Source: Periweissella cryptocerci
GTDB taxonomy: Bacteria > Bacillota > Bacilli > Lactobacillales > Lactobacillaceae
Assembly: GCF_004358325.1 (NCBI RefSeq)
Contig: NZ_CP037940.1
Location: forward strand, 2,956,652-3,020,651
DNA length: 64,000 nt
Direction of reading: 5' to 3'
Positions 8,349 through 17,043 of the stretch are shown in pieces; positions within the stretch are counted from its first letter, which is position 1; each line of letters begins with the position of its first letter. Position numbers and translations under genes: made by a program. A model generated the notes under the pieces. It did not search any database and had not been told where the DNA came from. It worked only from the letters and a program-made list of their open reading frames with translations.

Positions 8349-9062
8349 ATGGATAAATTGAACGCGTTTTTGGATAGAGCAGTTACTTTGTTTACGGCAG
8401 ATAAGGCTATTACTTGCGATTTACGGTGTTATTTGGCTGCAAGTGGTTTTAGTTTGATGGGCAGTGATCAAGTTAACAAAATTTGGCTAAAGCACTCTGT
8501 AAATGGTGTGGTAGGTACTTATGATGTTAAAAATGTTGATTTGTTAATTGCTAAATTGATTGATTATCTTCATTCTGTTAAATCATTCGGTAAAAACATT
8601 TTGTTATCAGATTTATCGTATTTTGAAATATATGAAAAATCTATTGGAGAAATTGTTGAACAGGAGACTAACGAATTTAGTGATTCATTATTTTTAAGTC
8701 CTGATGATTTACTTTATTACGATGTAAAGGCGTTTTTTTATGGAACACTTGAAAATCGTTTAGTAGATTCTGATTTTAAATCATTTGTTGTTATGCTGGC
8801 AAGCAATGGCATTAGATATGTGGTTGAGCATGGTTTAATAGACGATTTTGAAACTGAGCCTGATGTAATTGATTTTTTTGAAAGGCATTCAAAAATGATT
8901 TTGAATAAGTTCAATATTCAAAAACAAGAACTAACTGACCTAGATAAGGTGAATTTAGGGAAAGTTGCCTTTGTATCGGAATGTATACCGATTGTAGAGT
9001 CATTTATTCAGTTACTTGATTCTCGAAAAACTGATTTAGCAATTGGAAAACAATTTATTTGA
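8349..9062 (+). CDS. Hypothetical conjugation-region protein
   Basis: 237 residues from ATG 8349; GTG 8346 directly before it is an alternative. A ribosome binding site (cgagga) lies about 9 bases upstream. It is soluble, acidic and helical, with no signal peptide, membrane helix or catalytic motif noticed. First gene of an operon with two others of the conjugation region, and controlled by a conjugation-box promoter, so a transfer-related role is likely. The family is not recognised. Confidence 0.7.
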   Translation: MDKLNAFLDRAVTLFTADKAITCDLRCYLAASGFSLMGSDQVNKIWLKHSVNGVVGTYDVKNVDLLIAKLIDYLHSVKSFGKNILLSDLSYFEIYEKSIGEIVEQETNEFSDSLFLSPDDLLYYDVKAFFYGTLENRLVDSDFKSFVVMLASNGIRYVVEHGLIDDFETEPDVIDFFERHSKMILNKFNIQKQELTDLDKVNLGKVAFVSECIPIVESFIQLLDSRKTDLAIGKQFI

Positions 9063-9088
9063 TGACAGAAAGGAGTTGTTGTTAACGA

Positions 9089-9385
9089 ATGACTATTAAA
9101 GATGATTTTAAAGCCCAAGCGATGTTGATTAATGATATGTCGTGGAGTATACGCCGTAGTTACGGTAAACCTGTTGAATATAGTGAGAATACTCGCTACA
9201 ACGTAGTTAGTTTGATTGAACGTAGTGAATATCCAGAATATTTTGTGGATTATGGTGATTTAGACGCTCTGAAAAACTATCAAGACGCGCACTCTGATGA
9301 TATTGAATTTGACGCACCGTTTATTCGTGGATGGCAGTTTGATTTAGCAGCTAAATTTCAGGTTGATGGTGAAAAATTGAGTTAG
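9089..9385 (+). CDS. Small hypothetical protein
   Basis: 98 residues, soluble and acidic, aromatic-rich (YPEYFVDYGDL). An AAAGGAG ribosome binding site lies about 14 bases before the ATG, somewhat far. It lies 26 bases after the previous gene and 12 before the next, so it is the middle gene of a three-gene operon. Function unknown. Confidence 0.65.
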   Translation: MTIKDDFKAQAMLINDMSWSIRRSYGKPVEYSENTRYNVVSLIERSEYPEYFVDYGDLDALKNYQDAHSDDIEFDAPFIRGWQFDLAAKFQVDGEKLS

Positions 9386-9397
9386 AGGGGTGAACGT

Positions 9398-10471
9398 ATG
9401 GCGTATAACTCGTATCGTAAAAGGTCATTTAATGTTAGTAAGAACCAAGCTAGAGAATATGCTTCAGAGCTGGAAGAAATATCAACATATTTTAGAAATA
9501 CAACGGTTGATATTTCGTCGCATTTGGATTCTGTTTATTTTATGTTTAATCAAGAGACTGGTTTAGATCGACGTACTAAAGCAAAGAATTTTGATGGCTG
9601 GAGCGTCCGCCTATCGAATCATAGTTATGATAATCAGTATCACTCTTTGAACCGTGCTAATCATGTAATCAATATTAAGTCATCTAAGCTTGATTTCATT
9701 GAAAAATACAAAAATGTAAACAATACTTTGACAACAATTTTTGAAACATTGCAACAAAATGGAATTGATTTATGTGACGTTAATTTCATTAATTATGCTA
9801 ATAATGTTTCGGTTAAATTGTCTAATAGAAAAACGCTTAAAACACTTGTTAATTTAGAAACCATAGAAAGAGAAAAAAAGGTGGAAAAAATGGCTGAAGA
9901 AAAGGTAAATGCCCGTGATTATACTTTCGCACCAGTAAGTGCAAACACGGTTGGTGAAATGATTATTACGGATATTAAGCAGCGTCCGTCCAAGGCAAAA
10001 GGTAATCGGGAATTTCTTGCAACTCAATATACGTTCCGCAATGATATTGAACAGAAATATGCTCATGGGGCTGGTATGAATTTTTCTGACCGTACATGGG
10101 CAGCCAACGACGGTAGTTTGAAGGCGGGATATGATCACTTGAATGATATTGCCGACGCGGCTGGTTTGCTAGGCGACAAGAAAATCACTAATCTTGAAGA
10201 AGCTAAGGAAGTTCTTTTGAATCAACCGCTCAAAATTAAAGTGGCGTTACGAAAGGATTATACTGACCATGAAAATATAGAACATTTTTCAAATGCGGTA
10301 TGGGCAAAAAATGTTTCACCAACTGATAAACCGGTTGTCGAACATGATTTTGAGCAACGCGCTAAGGTTCGTGCTGAAAAAAAAGCTCAAGCTTCTCAAG
10401 TAGAGACAGAAACTAAATCGAAAGAACAAGTTGTTGAAGTTCATAAAAACAAGGGCGGTATTTCTCGTTAA
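9398..10471 (+). CDS. Two-part protein with a C-terminal ssDNA-binding-like (DUF669-like) domain
   Basis: 357 residues. Residues 1-160 form a Tyr/Asn-rich basic region of unknown fold. Residues 165-325 (ANTVGEMIITDIKQRPSKAKG... NREFLATQYTF...) look like the phage DUF669-type single-stranded DNA-binding fold; the remainder is a charged low-complexity tail. An internal ribosome binding site (aaaggtgg) sits 5 bases before an in-frame ATG at 9890 (MAEEKVNARDY), so a 193-residue C-terminal protein may be made separately. The fold assignment is by eye and tentative. Transfer operons often carry an SSB-like protein to coat incoming DNA. Confidence 0.72.
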   Translation: MAYNSYRKRSFNVSKNQAREYASELEEISTYFRNTTVDISSHLDSVYFMFNQETGLDRRTKAKNFDGWSVRLSNHSYDNQYHSLNRANHVINIKSSKLDFIEKYKNVNNTLTTIFETLQQNGIDLCDVNFINYANNVSVKLSNRKTLKTLVNLETIEREKKVEKMAEEKVNARDYTFAPVSANTVGEMIITDIKQRPSKAKGNREFLATQYTFRNDIEQKYAHGAGMNFSDRTWAANDGSLKAGYDHLNDIADAAGLLGDKKITNLEEAKEVLLNQPLKIKVALRKDYTDHENIEHFSNAVWAKNVSPTDKPVVEHDFEQRAKVRAEKKAQASQVETETKSKEQVVEVHKNKGGISR

Positions 10472-10523
10472 AGATTTATGTACTTTCGAACTGTATGAAA
10501 AAGAGAATACGAAAAAACGCAAA

Positions 10524-10561
10524 AAATATGACAATTGTATTCAATTTGTCATATTTTTTTT
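10524..10561 (+). terminator. Intrinsic terminator (TATGACAA family)
   Basis: Stem AAATATGACAA/TTGTCATATTT with T8. It ends the 8349-10471 operon. Confidence 0.88.
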
Positions 10562-10569
10562 GCCGTTTT

Positions 10570-10607
10570 TACTGTTAAAACCGGTTTCTTCAAGTTTCGT
10601 CGATACT
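10570..10607 (+). promoter_or_regulatory. Conjugation-box promoter
   Basis: Box TACTGTTAAAAC (10570-10581), 20 bp, GATACT (10602-10607). It lies inside the apparent upstream extension of the giant reading frame, which argues that this extension is not translated. Confidence 0.7.
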
Positions 10608-10637
10608 TTATATATAAATAGATTACGAGGTGTAGAC

Positions 10638-13600
10638 ATGGAAAAAACGGTTGATAACACTACGGATACAGGATTTATTGCTAGTGACGATTATTATTCT
10701 ATTTTTAAAAAGAATTTGGGATTTGGTACAAAGAATGAACCAAGTAACTTCACGGTGAACGAAAATAATCCATATCCAAATCAGCTTGAAAAAGCGGTGC
10801 TATGGATGACAAAGAATCAAGAGTATACCACACAAGAATTAAGTGAGGCTGTGAATGAATTAGTTGTGAATGCTTCTATTGAGCAGAAACTTGTTAAATT
10901 AGATGTTGGTGTTGTTGACGTTGTACGTACTTTGTCTAGTGGACGAACTGTTAATAATAAAATGCTAACCATTAATGGTGTTGAGACAAATACTTCGGTT
11001 AAAGATATTTTGGGTGATATTGATGGTTTTGATATATCTGATTTTGCGTTTTATTGTGAATCTGATGAAGCAAAGCCTAAGAAATTTGTAAGGCGTGATG
11101 GTTCTGAACGTGTTGATAATGTATTTGGAAGTGTTCAAATTGTTTCTTTAAAAAATGATATTAAAGATAATGATTCTGGGGAGTACATGTTACGCCAGTT
11201 TTTTCCAACTATAGAGTCTGGTGACAAACCTTGGATAAGCTCTTGGAACGTTCACAACGCAAATCGTTTAGTTGCTATTAATAATCTGTATAAAGTTACT
11301 AAGAAAAGGTTTGAGGAAAAGGGCGGTGCTATTGATGTTGCTGGACTAGAACGTAATTTGGCTTCACCGTTTGATACTGAAATTCATAAAATTGAAGTTG
11401 CTAGAAATGAATTGGCTGACGGAACTCGTCCTTTGAGTGATTATTTTGTATTGCAGCAAGGTTCTTTTGTTAATAACCGTCTTTCTCTTGATGATTTTTA
11501 TGAAAATGGTGGCTTTTCATCTGATACATCAATTGTTTCGGCTGCTTTAGCATGTTCCAAGTTATATGTTAGTGGTGGAAAAGGTAAACCAATTTTAATT
11601 GATGAAGATGTTATTCAAAAAATAAAAAAAGTCCGAGATGAAAGTATTAATGGTTTGGACGAAATTAGTGAAATGACTCCTGAAAAAGAACAAGGTAGTA
11701 TTGCTTTTTTGTTTAAGGATAGGCTAAAACGGCATTCTTATGGGAAGTCCACGAAATTTGACACATTATATTATAACGCCAAGGGCTGGCGTGCTGGTGT
11801 GAGTGTTCCTCGCTATGGCGTTGTATATGCTCTTGACTCTTTTAAAGCACAGTATGATGAGTTTTTAAATTACAAGTTAATGAATGATTATGAAAAAGAG
11901 CTGGATTCTGATTATGCTAAGCCGTTTATGACTAAGAAAAACATCAATAAGTCAACTCAAGCAGCGATGGAAAATTCATCATTTTATCAAAATGGGTTTA
12001 AATATGTCGAGTTTGATAATGATGTTGATTTAGGTAGTATAGGTACCATTGAAGCGGAATGGGCTAATTATTTTTATAGTTTTCCTGAAGTACCGTTTGA
12101 GCAACCAGATATTAGATTCCGAAAGCTAGGTAATTATCGGTCAGCAGGTATTTTCTTTCCCGGTGCTAATTCAATTGCTATTGATGGTAATAGTATTTAT
12201 TCACTTACGCATGAATATGCTCACTATTTGGACTATCATTTCAAGCCAGGTAAAAATTTGTCTATGGACGATGATTTTATGAAAATTGTTGATACGTATA
12301 GAAATAGGATTGATGAGCTTGATCATGATAGTTATGTGTATAAACATAAAGGGTATTTCTCAACGCCTACTGAAGTTTTTGCTAGAGCTTTTGAGCTATA
12401 TAAGAAAAGCCAAGAAAACGATGATAAAAATATGTTTTTGGCTCCTCAAAAAACTTATGACAATGAAACTGATTATCAATTGTTGAACAATGGGTTGAAA
12501 GAACTTGCCTTTGCGTACTTTGATAAAGTTGGTTTGAATATCGGTAAGGAATCTATTGAAAAAGAAATGGCGAATAATGGTGTTGAGCAGTTAGAGGCAA
12601 GCAAGATTACTCAGACAAACGAGGGCACAAAAAAAGTCCAACAACCTACGTTGCCAGACTCTTCTTTACAGCTTTTTAGTTTAACGTGGATAACTTCGCC
12701 CCTTAAAACCTCCACACAGAATGATGAGTTTTTGTTTAGTGAGAGCTACTCAAATCATACAAATCAAACTCTCCCTTTAACTAAAAGTATAGCAGATTTT
12801 GACAAACCTAACAATAAGCTCCAATTGAAACTGGGATTGAAATTAGCGAGTTATAAGTTACCAAAAGAATATTTAGATGAGCGCGAACAAGAAAATACAG
12901 AACTAGAAAATAATAAGAATAACAAACGTCCATACTTAACGAATTTATTGTTTCAAAACAGTGAAGTGACAATGTTCATTCCAGGCTCTACCAAAAGAGA
13001 TTTTTATGCAAAAAAAGATGGTCGTGATGTTTTCCAATTTGCAGCTCCTCAAAACAACGCTCCTGACTCTTATTTTGATTTTTCAAAAGCTTTGGTTGTT
13101 CCCAATGATGTTGATTTTGAACTGACTAACGGAAATGTATTACCGATAGAACAATTTAAATATTTACAGGATAATAGAAGTCGTTTTGTATTACAGTTTA
13201 TGAATTCCATGAACGATATTCATCAAGCGTATATTCATCATGAAGATGAAAATGTACAGAATCATAGCAAATATCAGCGTGTTTCACTTTTCCAACAAGC
13301 TAACTTATTGGGGTGGGACGTTGAGAGACGCAAAATAGATGAAGGACTGGATTTAAGTGAATCATTAAGTGCAGTTAATCAAGTTTTAAGTCCAGATACT
13401 AATTTGGTTTGGCAATTGGGAGGTGAAAAACCAATGAATGTGGCACCTGATAATGATTTAGATAATTCTGGTATAGAAGAAACTGAGCATGAAGTTAGCG
13501 AAGGTCTTTATAGTGCGTTACGCAACATTGGTACTGAGCAAGTTTTAAATGTTGCCGGAGTAGGTTCCGTAAAATATTTAGCCGTTTTTGGTCATGATGA

Positions 13601-16600
13601 CGCTGTTATTTCTGTTACTAGTGGCTTTGACGATGGTCGTGCACGGTCTTTTAATGGACGCATAGTTTTTGATAATAAATCGTCAAAATACCGATTAGAA
13701 ACGGATTCAAGGCAAGCCGATGATTTTGTTTTAGTAAGCAATTATCTTGGACTTAAAGAAATTGTTGAAAGTTCAGATTTCCTTAGCGCATATGTTAATT
13801 CTTGGAATGAGTATCGCCGTAACGCGAACGCTAGGAATGGTCTTGTTGCCGACGATGGCATTTTGGATAGTTCCGCTATTCGGCTTGAACAGGTCGATAT
13901 ACCCGGTGAGAAGTTAGCAAATTTTCAAGATATATCTTTTCATGACAAGTTTAGTTCAATTGATTCGGTTGTTGAGTACGAGTTATTGAAAAACAGAGAA
14001 GGAACTGAAACAAAAAGCATTATTGATCTGTTGTCTGAACAATCTAGCATGGGTGATAGTGAATTAGGTACTTTAATTAAGTCGATGGTGGATGATTATT
14101 ATGATTATCCCACAGGTGATGTTTTTATCCATGTTTCTGAGAATGGTATGCAAGTTACTTCGTCATCTGCGTTACTTTCTTCTGAACATGTTTCCTGGAA
14201 CCATGTAGGAGCGGTTGCTAACAAATTATTGACCGATAAAGGGCTAGTTTATCAGCCTGAACAAGTGATTCAAAATGGTTATGCAGCGGATTCCAGTGAT
14301 GATAATGTAGACGCAAGAAAAGACGTTTTGGAGTCTGGTCATAATGCCTATCTCGCCAGTGAGACGTTTAAAGATGAGTTCCAAAAAGTGGTTGAGAGTG
14401 GTAATGCTTCAACATTTAAGATGGCAACTCAAGAAAATGAAGTAACAATATCACCAAATTTTAAATTTAATGGTGATGTTACCTATAATGTTTCAATTGG
14501 TGATAGTAATATTCGGATAAATGTAAATCAAGATTTTGCAGTGAATTATCAGGTTTTTTTAGACCATAATTGGCAGGAGCATGATGAATTTTTAACATTT
14601 GGAATTTCACATTATTTGACTACTAATGAGTTTAAGGCAAGTTTTGTTAATAGTTGGAATTCTTGGAGAAAAGCTGAAAATATCAGCGGAGGACGTGATG
14701 AAAATGATGGATTATATCCAGAATATGTAGATTCATATCCGATTAAAAAAGTTACTGATGGTTGGCTTAGAGAGAAGTTTAGCACTGATACGAAACTAAA
14801 ATTAGCAATGCTTGTTCATAATAATCCTAGTTTAAGCGATTCAGAAATTGGACAAAGTTTAGCAAATGAGTGTAATAAAGAAAAAATTCATTTAGCTGGA
14901 TCAAAAGAAGATGCAATTTATGGTATTTCTAGTGAGGAAAGTTATGATGTTGTAATCGGTGTTGACGGACTACATTTTGCAGCTACAACTGCTGAAGTAC
15001 CTAACTCTTTTCTTTCTTGGGATGAGATTGGTGGGCAATTGAAAAATTTAATCATTAATAATGAATATTTTGTCGATTATCTTGGAAAAAATGAAACTTC
15101 GGAATTTAAAAAATTATTAGTTGGAAGTATAGATGGAACGCTTGATACAGTATCAGAAGATTTAAATAAGCGATTGCAGAATGAAAATTTACGGTCATTG
15201 AGTGTTCCAATTAAATATGACAATGGGATTAGTTTAACTTCAGATTTATTGTTTAAGAATACAATTTTCTGGGATGAAAAGAAAAGCTGTGATTTTGTGG
15301 TTCATCAAGATGTTGATGGTAAAGATATTGTTATTATGAGTGGAAATTATGATTCGCTAGGTGTTAATACTGCGAGTCAAATAAAGGGGTTGTTAGAAGC
15401 TGCGTATTATACTTTTAATCCTACTTCTGATTCTAAAGTTGAGGAAGTGGAGCAGATTGAAGATACTCATGATAACTCAACAAATGAAATTAGTGATGAT
15501 TTACCAGTTTCAAATTTAAATACCGAAAACTTTATTGCCTCTAAAATTGACAATGATGATTCTAAATCATTGTTTTTACATGGTTATTTGCAAAACCGTA
15601 AAGGGGTCATTAGCATTCTTGATCGAGTAATTGTTACTGATAATTTGGGGCAAGAGAAGATATACAATGCAGATGATAATCGTTTTAGTGCAGATGAGTT
15701 GGCTATGATGGATAAAAAATATGTGCGTTGGGCTACTGTATATAATTATGATGGTATTGAGAAACTTGAGTATAATGTTGCACATCGTGAATATGAGTTG
15801 CAACAAAAATGGCATAAAGGTGACTTAAATCCTAAATTTTATGAAGAAAACAATTTAAATGTGTTTTCACCCGTTACAGAAGTGGCTTCTAACGTTGTTA
15901 AACAAAATGAGAGTGTAATTACCCCAAATGATACTAAACCTTCAGAAAATGAAAAAGAGATGGCTATTTCAGTTGATGATGGGATTAGCAATGATGTTTC
16001 GGCAAACAATGTAACTCAGTATTGGTATGAATTAATGCAGCGTCCAGTTGGATTAGGTGCGCAACCCAAAGGATTTATTGCTAAAAATGATGATAAGAAC
16101 GATAAGTACGGAGCTGTTGCGTACTCAAATAAACTTGATTTAAACGAAATTGCTAATTATGACTTGAAATATATTGGAAGTGGAAGTGATTATGATTCTG
16201 CTGTGGCAAATTCAAATATTAGTGATTTAAATGATAAAGTGCTAAATATACTGTCATTTTTGAATGAGGAACAATGGGATTTATGTTTTGACGCACTTGA
16301 TGTGATTCATGATGACCCTAATCGTGTTGATAAAGTTACTGCTGGGTTTATGGAAATTGCTAAAGAACAAGGTGAGCCCATTAGTACTTTGTTGAGTGAT
16401 TATTTGGAATTAAATGAATTACCGCTAGATGAAAAGGTGGTTAATTCACTTCAAAAATATGAACAAACTGGAAACTATCATTTTGTTGATTTAGCCAATG
16501 AGTATAGTTATGGTGGGTTAGTTAAGTACTCCGATAATTTAATCGGTTTAGATAAATGTGATAAGGTAATGAAGAAAAAAGTGCAAGCTGTTCTTGAAGA

Positions 16601-16889
16601 ATTTATTGCTACTGAAGTTAAACCTGGTATTACGGTTGGCAGTATTATTAAAAAGAATAACTTGCAAATTGATGTTACTCCTCAACAAGATGATTATAAA
16701 TTGCAAACATTAGAGCACTTCATGAATGCCGTAAAAAAGTCTAAAGTTGATGTTACTAGTGAAGAATTGAAAAATTTAAAAAATTGGTACTTGAGTGGAA
16801 ATAAAAATGTTGATGGTTTAGGTAATGTGTTTAGTGATATTCCAAGTTTGGGTAATGCTAAGCAAAAGCTTGAAGGTAAAAGACGCTAA
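10638..16889 (+). CDS. Giant polyvalent-type protein with a zincin (HEYAH) domain
   Basis: 2083 residues from ATG 10638, chosen because a ribosome binding site (cgaggtg) precedes it and the promoter box lies just upstream; the frame is open further back to 10431. A metallopeptidase-like motif HEYAH at about 525-529, with a downstream Glu in TEVFARAFE, resembles the zincin domain of large polyvalent proteins of conjugative elements. A module of about 270 residues occurs twice (about 961-1235 and 1243-1480; shared VNSWN and D(S)E(I/L)G motifs). Near 1794-1815 the YWYELMQRPVGLGAQPKGF region resembles domains seen at the C termini of element-borne anti-restriction or helicase fusions. There is no signal peptide. 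Such proteins are thought to be delivered with DNA to protect it; that is inference here. Confidence 0.8.
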   Translation: MEKTVDNTTDTGFIASDDYYSIFKKNLGFGTKNEPSNFTVNENNPYPNQLEKAVLWMTKNQEYTTQELSEAVNELVVNASIEQKLVKLDVGVVDVVRTLSSGRTVNNKMLTINGVETNTSVKDILGDIDGFDISDFAFYCESDEAKPKKFVRRDGSERVDNVFGSVQIVSLKNDIKDNDSGEYMLRQFFPTIESGDKPWISSWNVHNANRLVAINNLYKVTKKRFEEKGGAIDVAGLERNLASPFDTEIHKIEVARNELADGTRPLSDYFVLQQGSFVNNRLSLDDFYENGGFSSDTSIVSAALACSKLYVSGGKGKPILIDEDVIQKIKKVRDESINGLDEISEMTPEKEQGSIAFLFKDRLKRHSYGKSTKFDTLYYNAKGWRAGVSVPRYGVVYALDSFKAQYDEFLNYKLMNDYEKELDSDYAKPFMTKKNINKSTQAAMENSSFYQNGFKYVEFDNDVDLGSIGTIEAEWANYFYSFPEVPFEQPDIRFRKLGNYRSAGIFFPGANSIAIDGNSIYSLTHEYAHYLDYHFKPGKNLSMDDDFMKIVDTYRNRIDELDHDSYVYKHKGYFSTPTEVFARAFELYKKSQENDDKNMFLAPQKTYDNETDYQLLNNGLKELAFAYFDKVGLNIGKESIEKEMANNGVEQLEASKITQTNEGTKKVQQPTLPDSSLQLFSLTWITSPLKTSTQNDEFLFSESYSNHTNQTLPLTKSIADFDKPNNKLQLKLGLKLASYKLPKEYLDEREQENTELENNKNNKRPYLTNLLFQNSEVTMFIPGSTKRDFYAKKDGRDVFQFAAPQNNAPDSYFDFSKALVVPNDVDFELTNGNVLPIEQFKYLQDNRSRFVLQFMNSMNDIHQAYIHHEDENVQNHSKYQRVSLFQQANLLGWDVERRKIDEGLDLSESLSAVNQVLSPDTNLVWQLGGEKPMNVAPDNDLDNSGIEETEHEVSEGLYSALRNIGTEQVLNVAGVGSVKYLAVFGHDDAVISVTSGFDDGRARSFNGRIVFDNKSSKYRLETDSRQADDFVLVSNYLGLKEIVESSDFLSAYVNSWNEYRRNANARNGLVADDGILDSSAIRLEQVDIPGEKLANFQDISFHDKFSSIDSVVEYELLKNREGTETKSIIDLLSEQSSMGDSELGTLIKSMVDDYYDYPTGDVFIHVSENGMQVTSSSALLSSEHVSWNHVGAVANKLLTDKGLVYQPEQVIQNGYAADSSDDNVDARKDVLESGHNAYLASETFKDEFQKVVESGNASTFKMATQENEVTISPNFKFNGDVTYNVSIGDSNIRINVNQDFAVNYQVFLDHNWQEHDEFLTFGISHYLTTNEFKASFVNSWNSWRKAENISGGRDENDGLYPEYVDSYPIKKVTDGWLREKFSTDTKLKLAMLVHNNPSLSDSEIGQSLANECNKEKIHLAGSKEDAIYGISSEESYDVVIGVDGLHFAATTAEVPNSFLSWDEIGGQLKNLIINNEYFVDYLGKNETSEFKKLLVGSIDGTLDTVSEDLNKRLQNENLRSLSVPIKYDNGISLTSDLLFKNTIFWDEKKSCDFVVHQDVDGKDIVIMSGNYDSLGVNTASQIKGLLEAAYYTFNPTSDSKVEEVEQIEDTHDNSTNEISDDLPVSNLNTENFIASKIDNDDSKSLFLHGYLQNRKGVISILDRVIVTDNLGQEKIYNADDNRFSADELAMMDKKYVRWATVYNYDGIEKLEYNVAHREYELQQKWHKGDLNPKFYEENNLNVFSPVTEVASNVVKQNESVITPNDTKPSENEKEMAISVDDGISNDVSANNVTQYWYELMQRPVGLGAQPKGFIAKNDDKNDKYGAVAYSNKLDLNEIANYDLKYIGSGSDYDSAVANSNISDLNDKVLNILSFLNEEQWDLCFDALDVIHDDPNRVDKVTAGFMEIAKEQGEPISTLLSDYLELNELPLDEKVVNSLQKYEQTGNYHFVDLANEYSYGGLVKYSDNLIGLDKCDKVMKKKVQAVLEEFIATEVKPGITVGSIIKKNNLQIDVTPQQDDYKLQTLEHFMNAVKKSKVDVTSEELKNLKNWYLSGNKNVDGLGNVFSDIPSLGNAKQKLEGKRR

Positions 16890-16899
16890 ATATGAATAT

Positions 16900-16937
16900 G
16901 GTGTGTTGAATTTTAGAAATTCAGCACACCTTTTTTT
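16900..16937 (+). terminator. Intrinsic terminator
   Basis: A 14-bp stem (GGTGTGTTGAATTT pairing with AAATTCAGCACACC, one G-T pair) and a T7 tract. Unrelated in sequence to the TATGACAA family. Confidence 0.88.
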
Positions 16938-16974
16938 GTTGGTTTCATACTTTTTTCAACGGTTTCTATCGTAG

Positions 16975-17012
16975 TACTCTTATATCCGTTAATAATATGT
17001 TGATGTCATACT
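16975..17012 (+). promoter_or_regulatory. Conjugation-box promoter (divergent copy)
   Basis: Box TACTCTTATATC (16975-16986), 20 bp, CATACT (17007-17012). It keeps TACTCTTA but not the AAAAC end. The start codon is 57 bases downstream, the same geometry as the other copies. Confidence 0.55.
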
Positions 17013-17043
17013 TTAATTTATAAATTTAGATTGGAGAATAAGT

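Noticed and set aside
10431..10637. Upstream extension of the giant reading frame
   Set aside because: It covers the end of the previous gene, a terminator and a promoter box; ATG 10638 has a good ribosome binding site.
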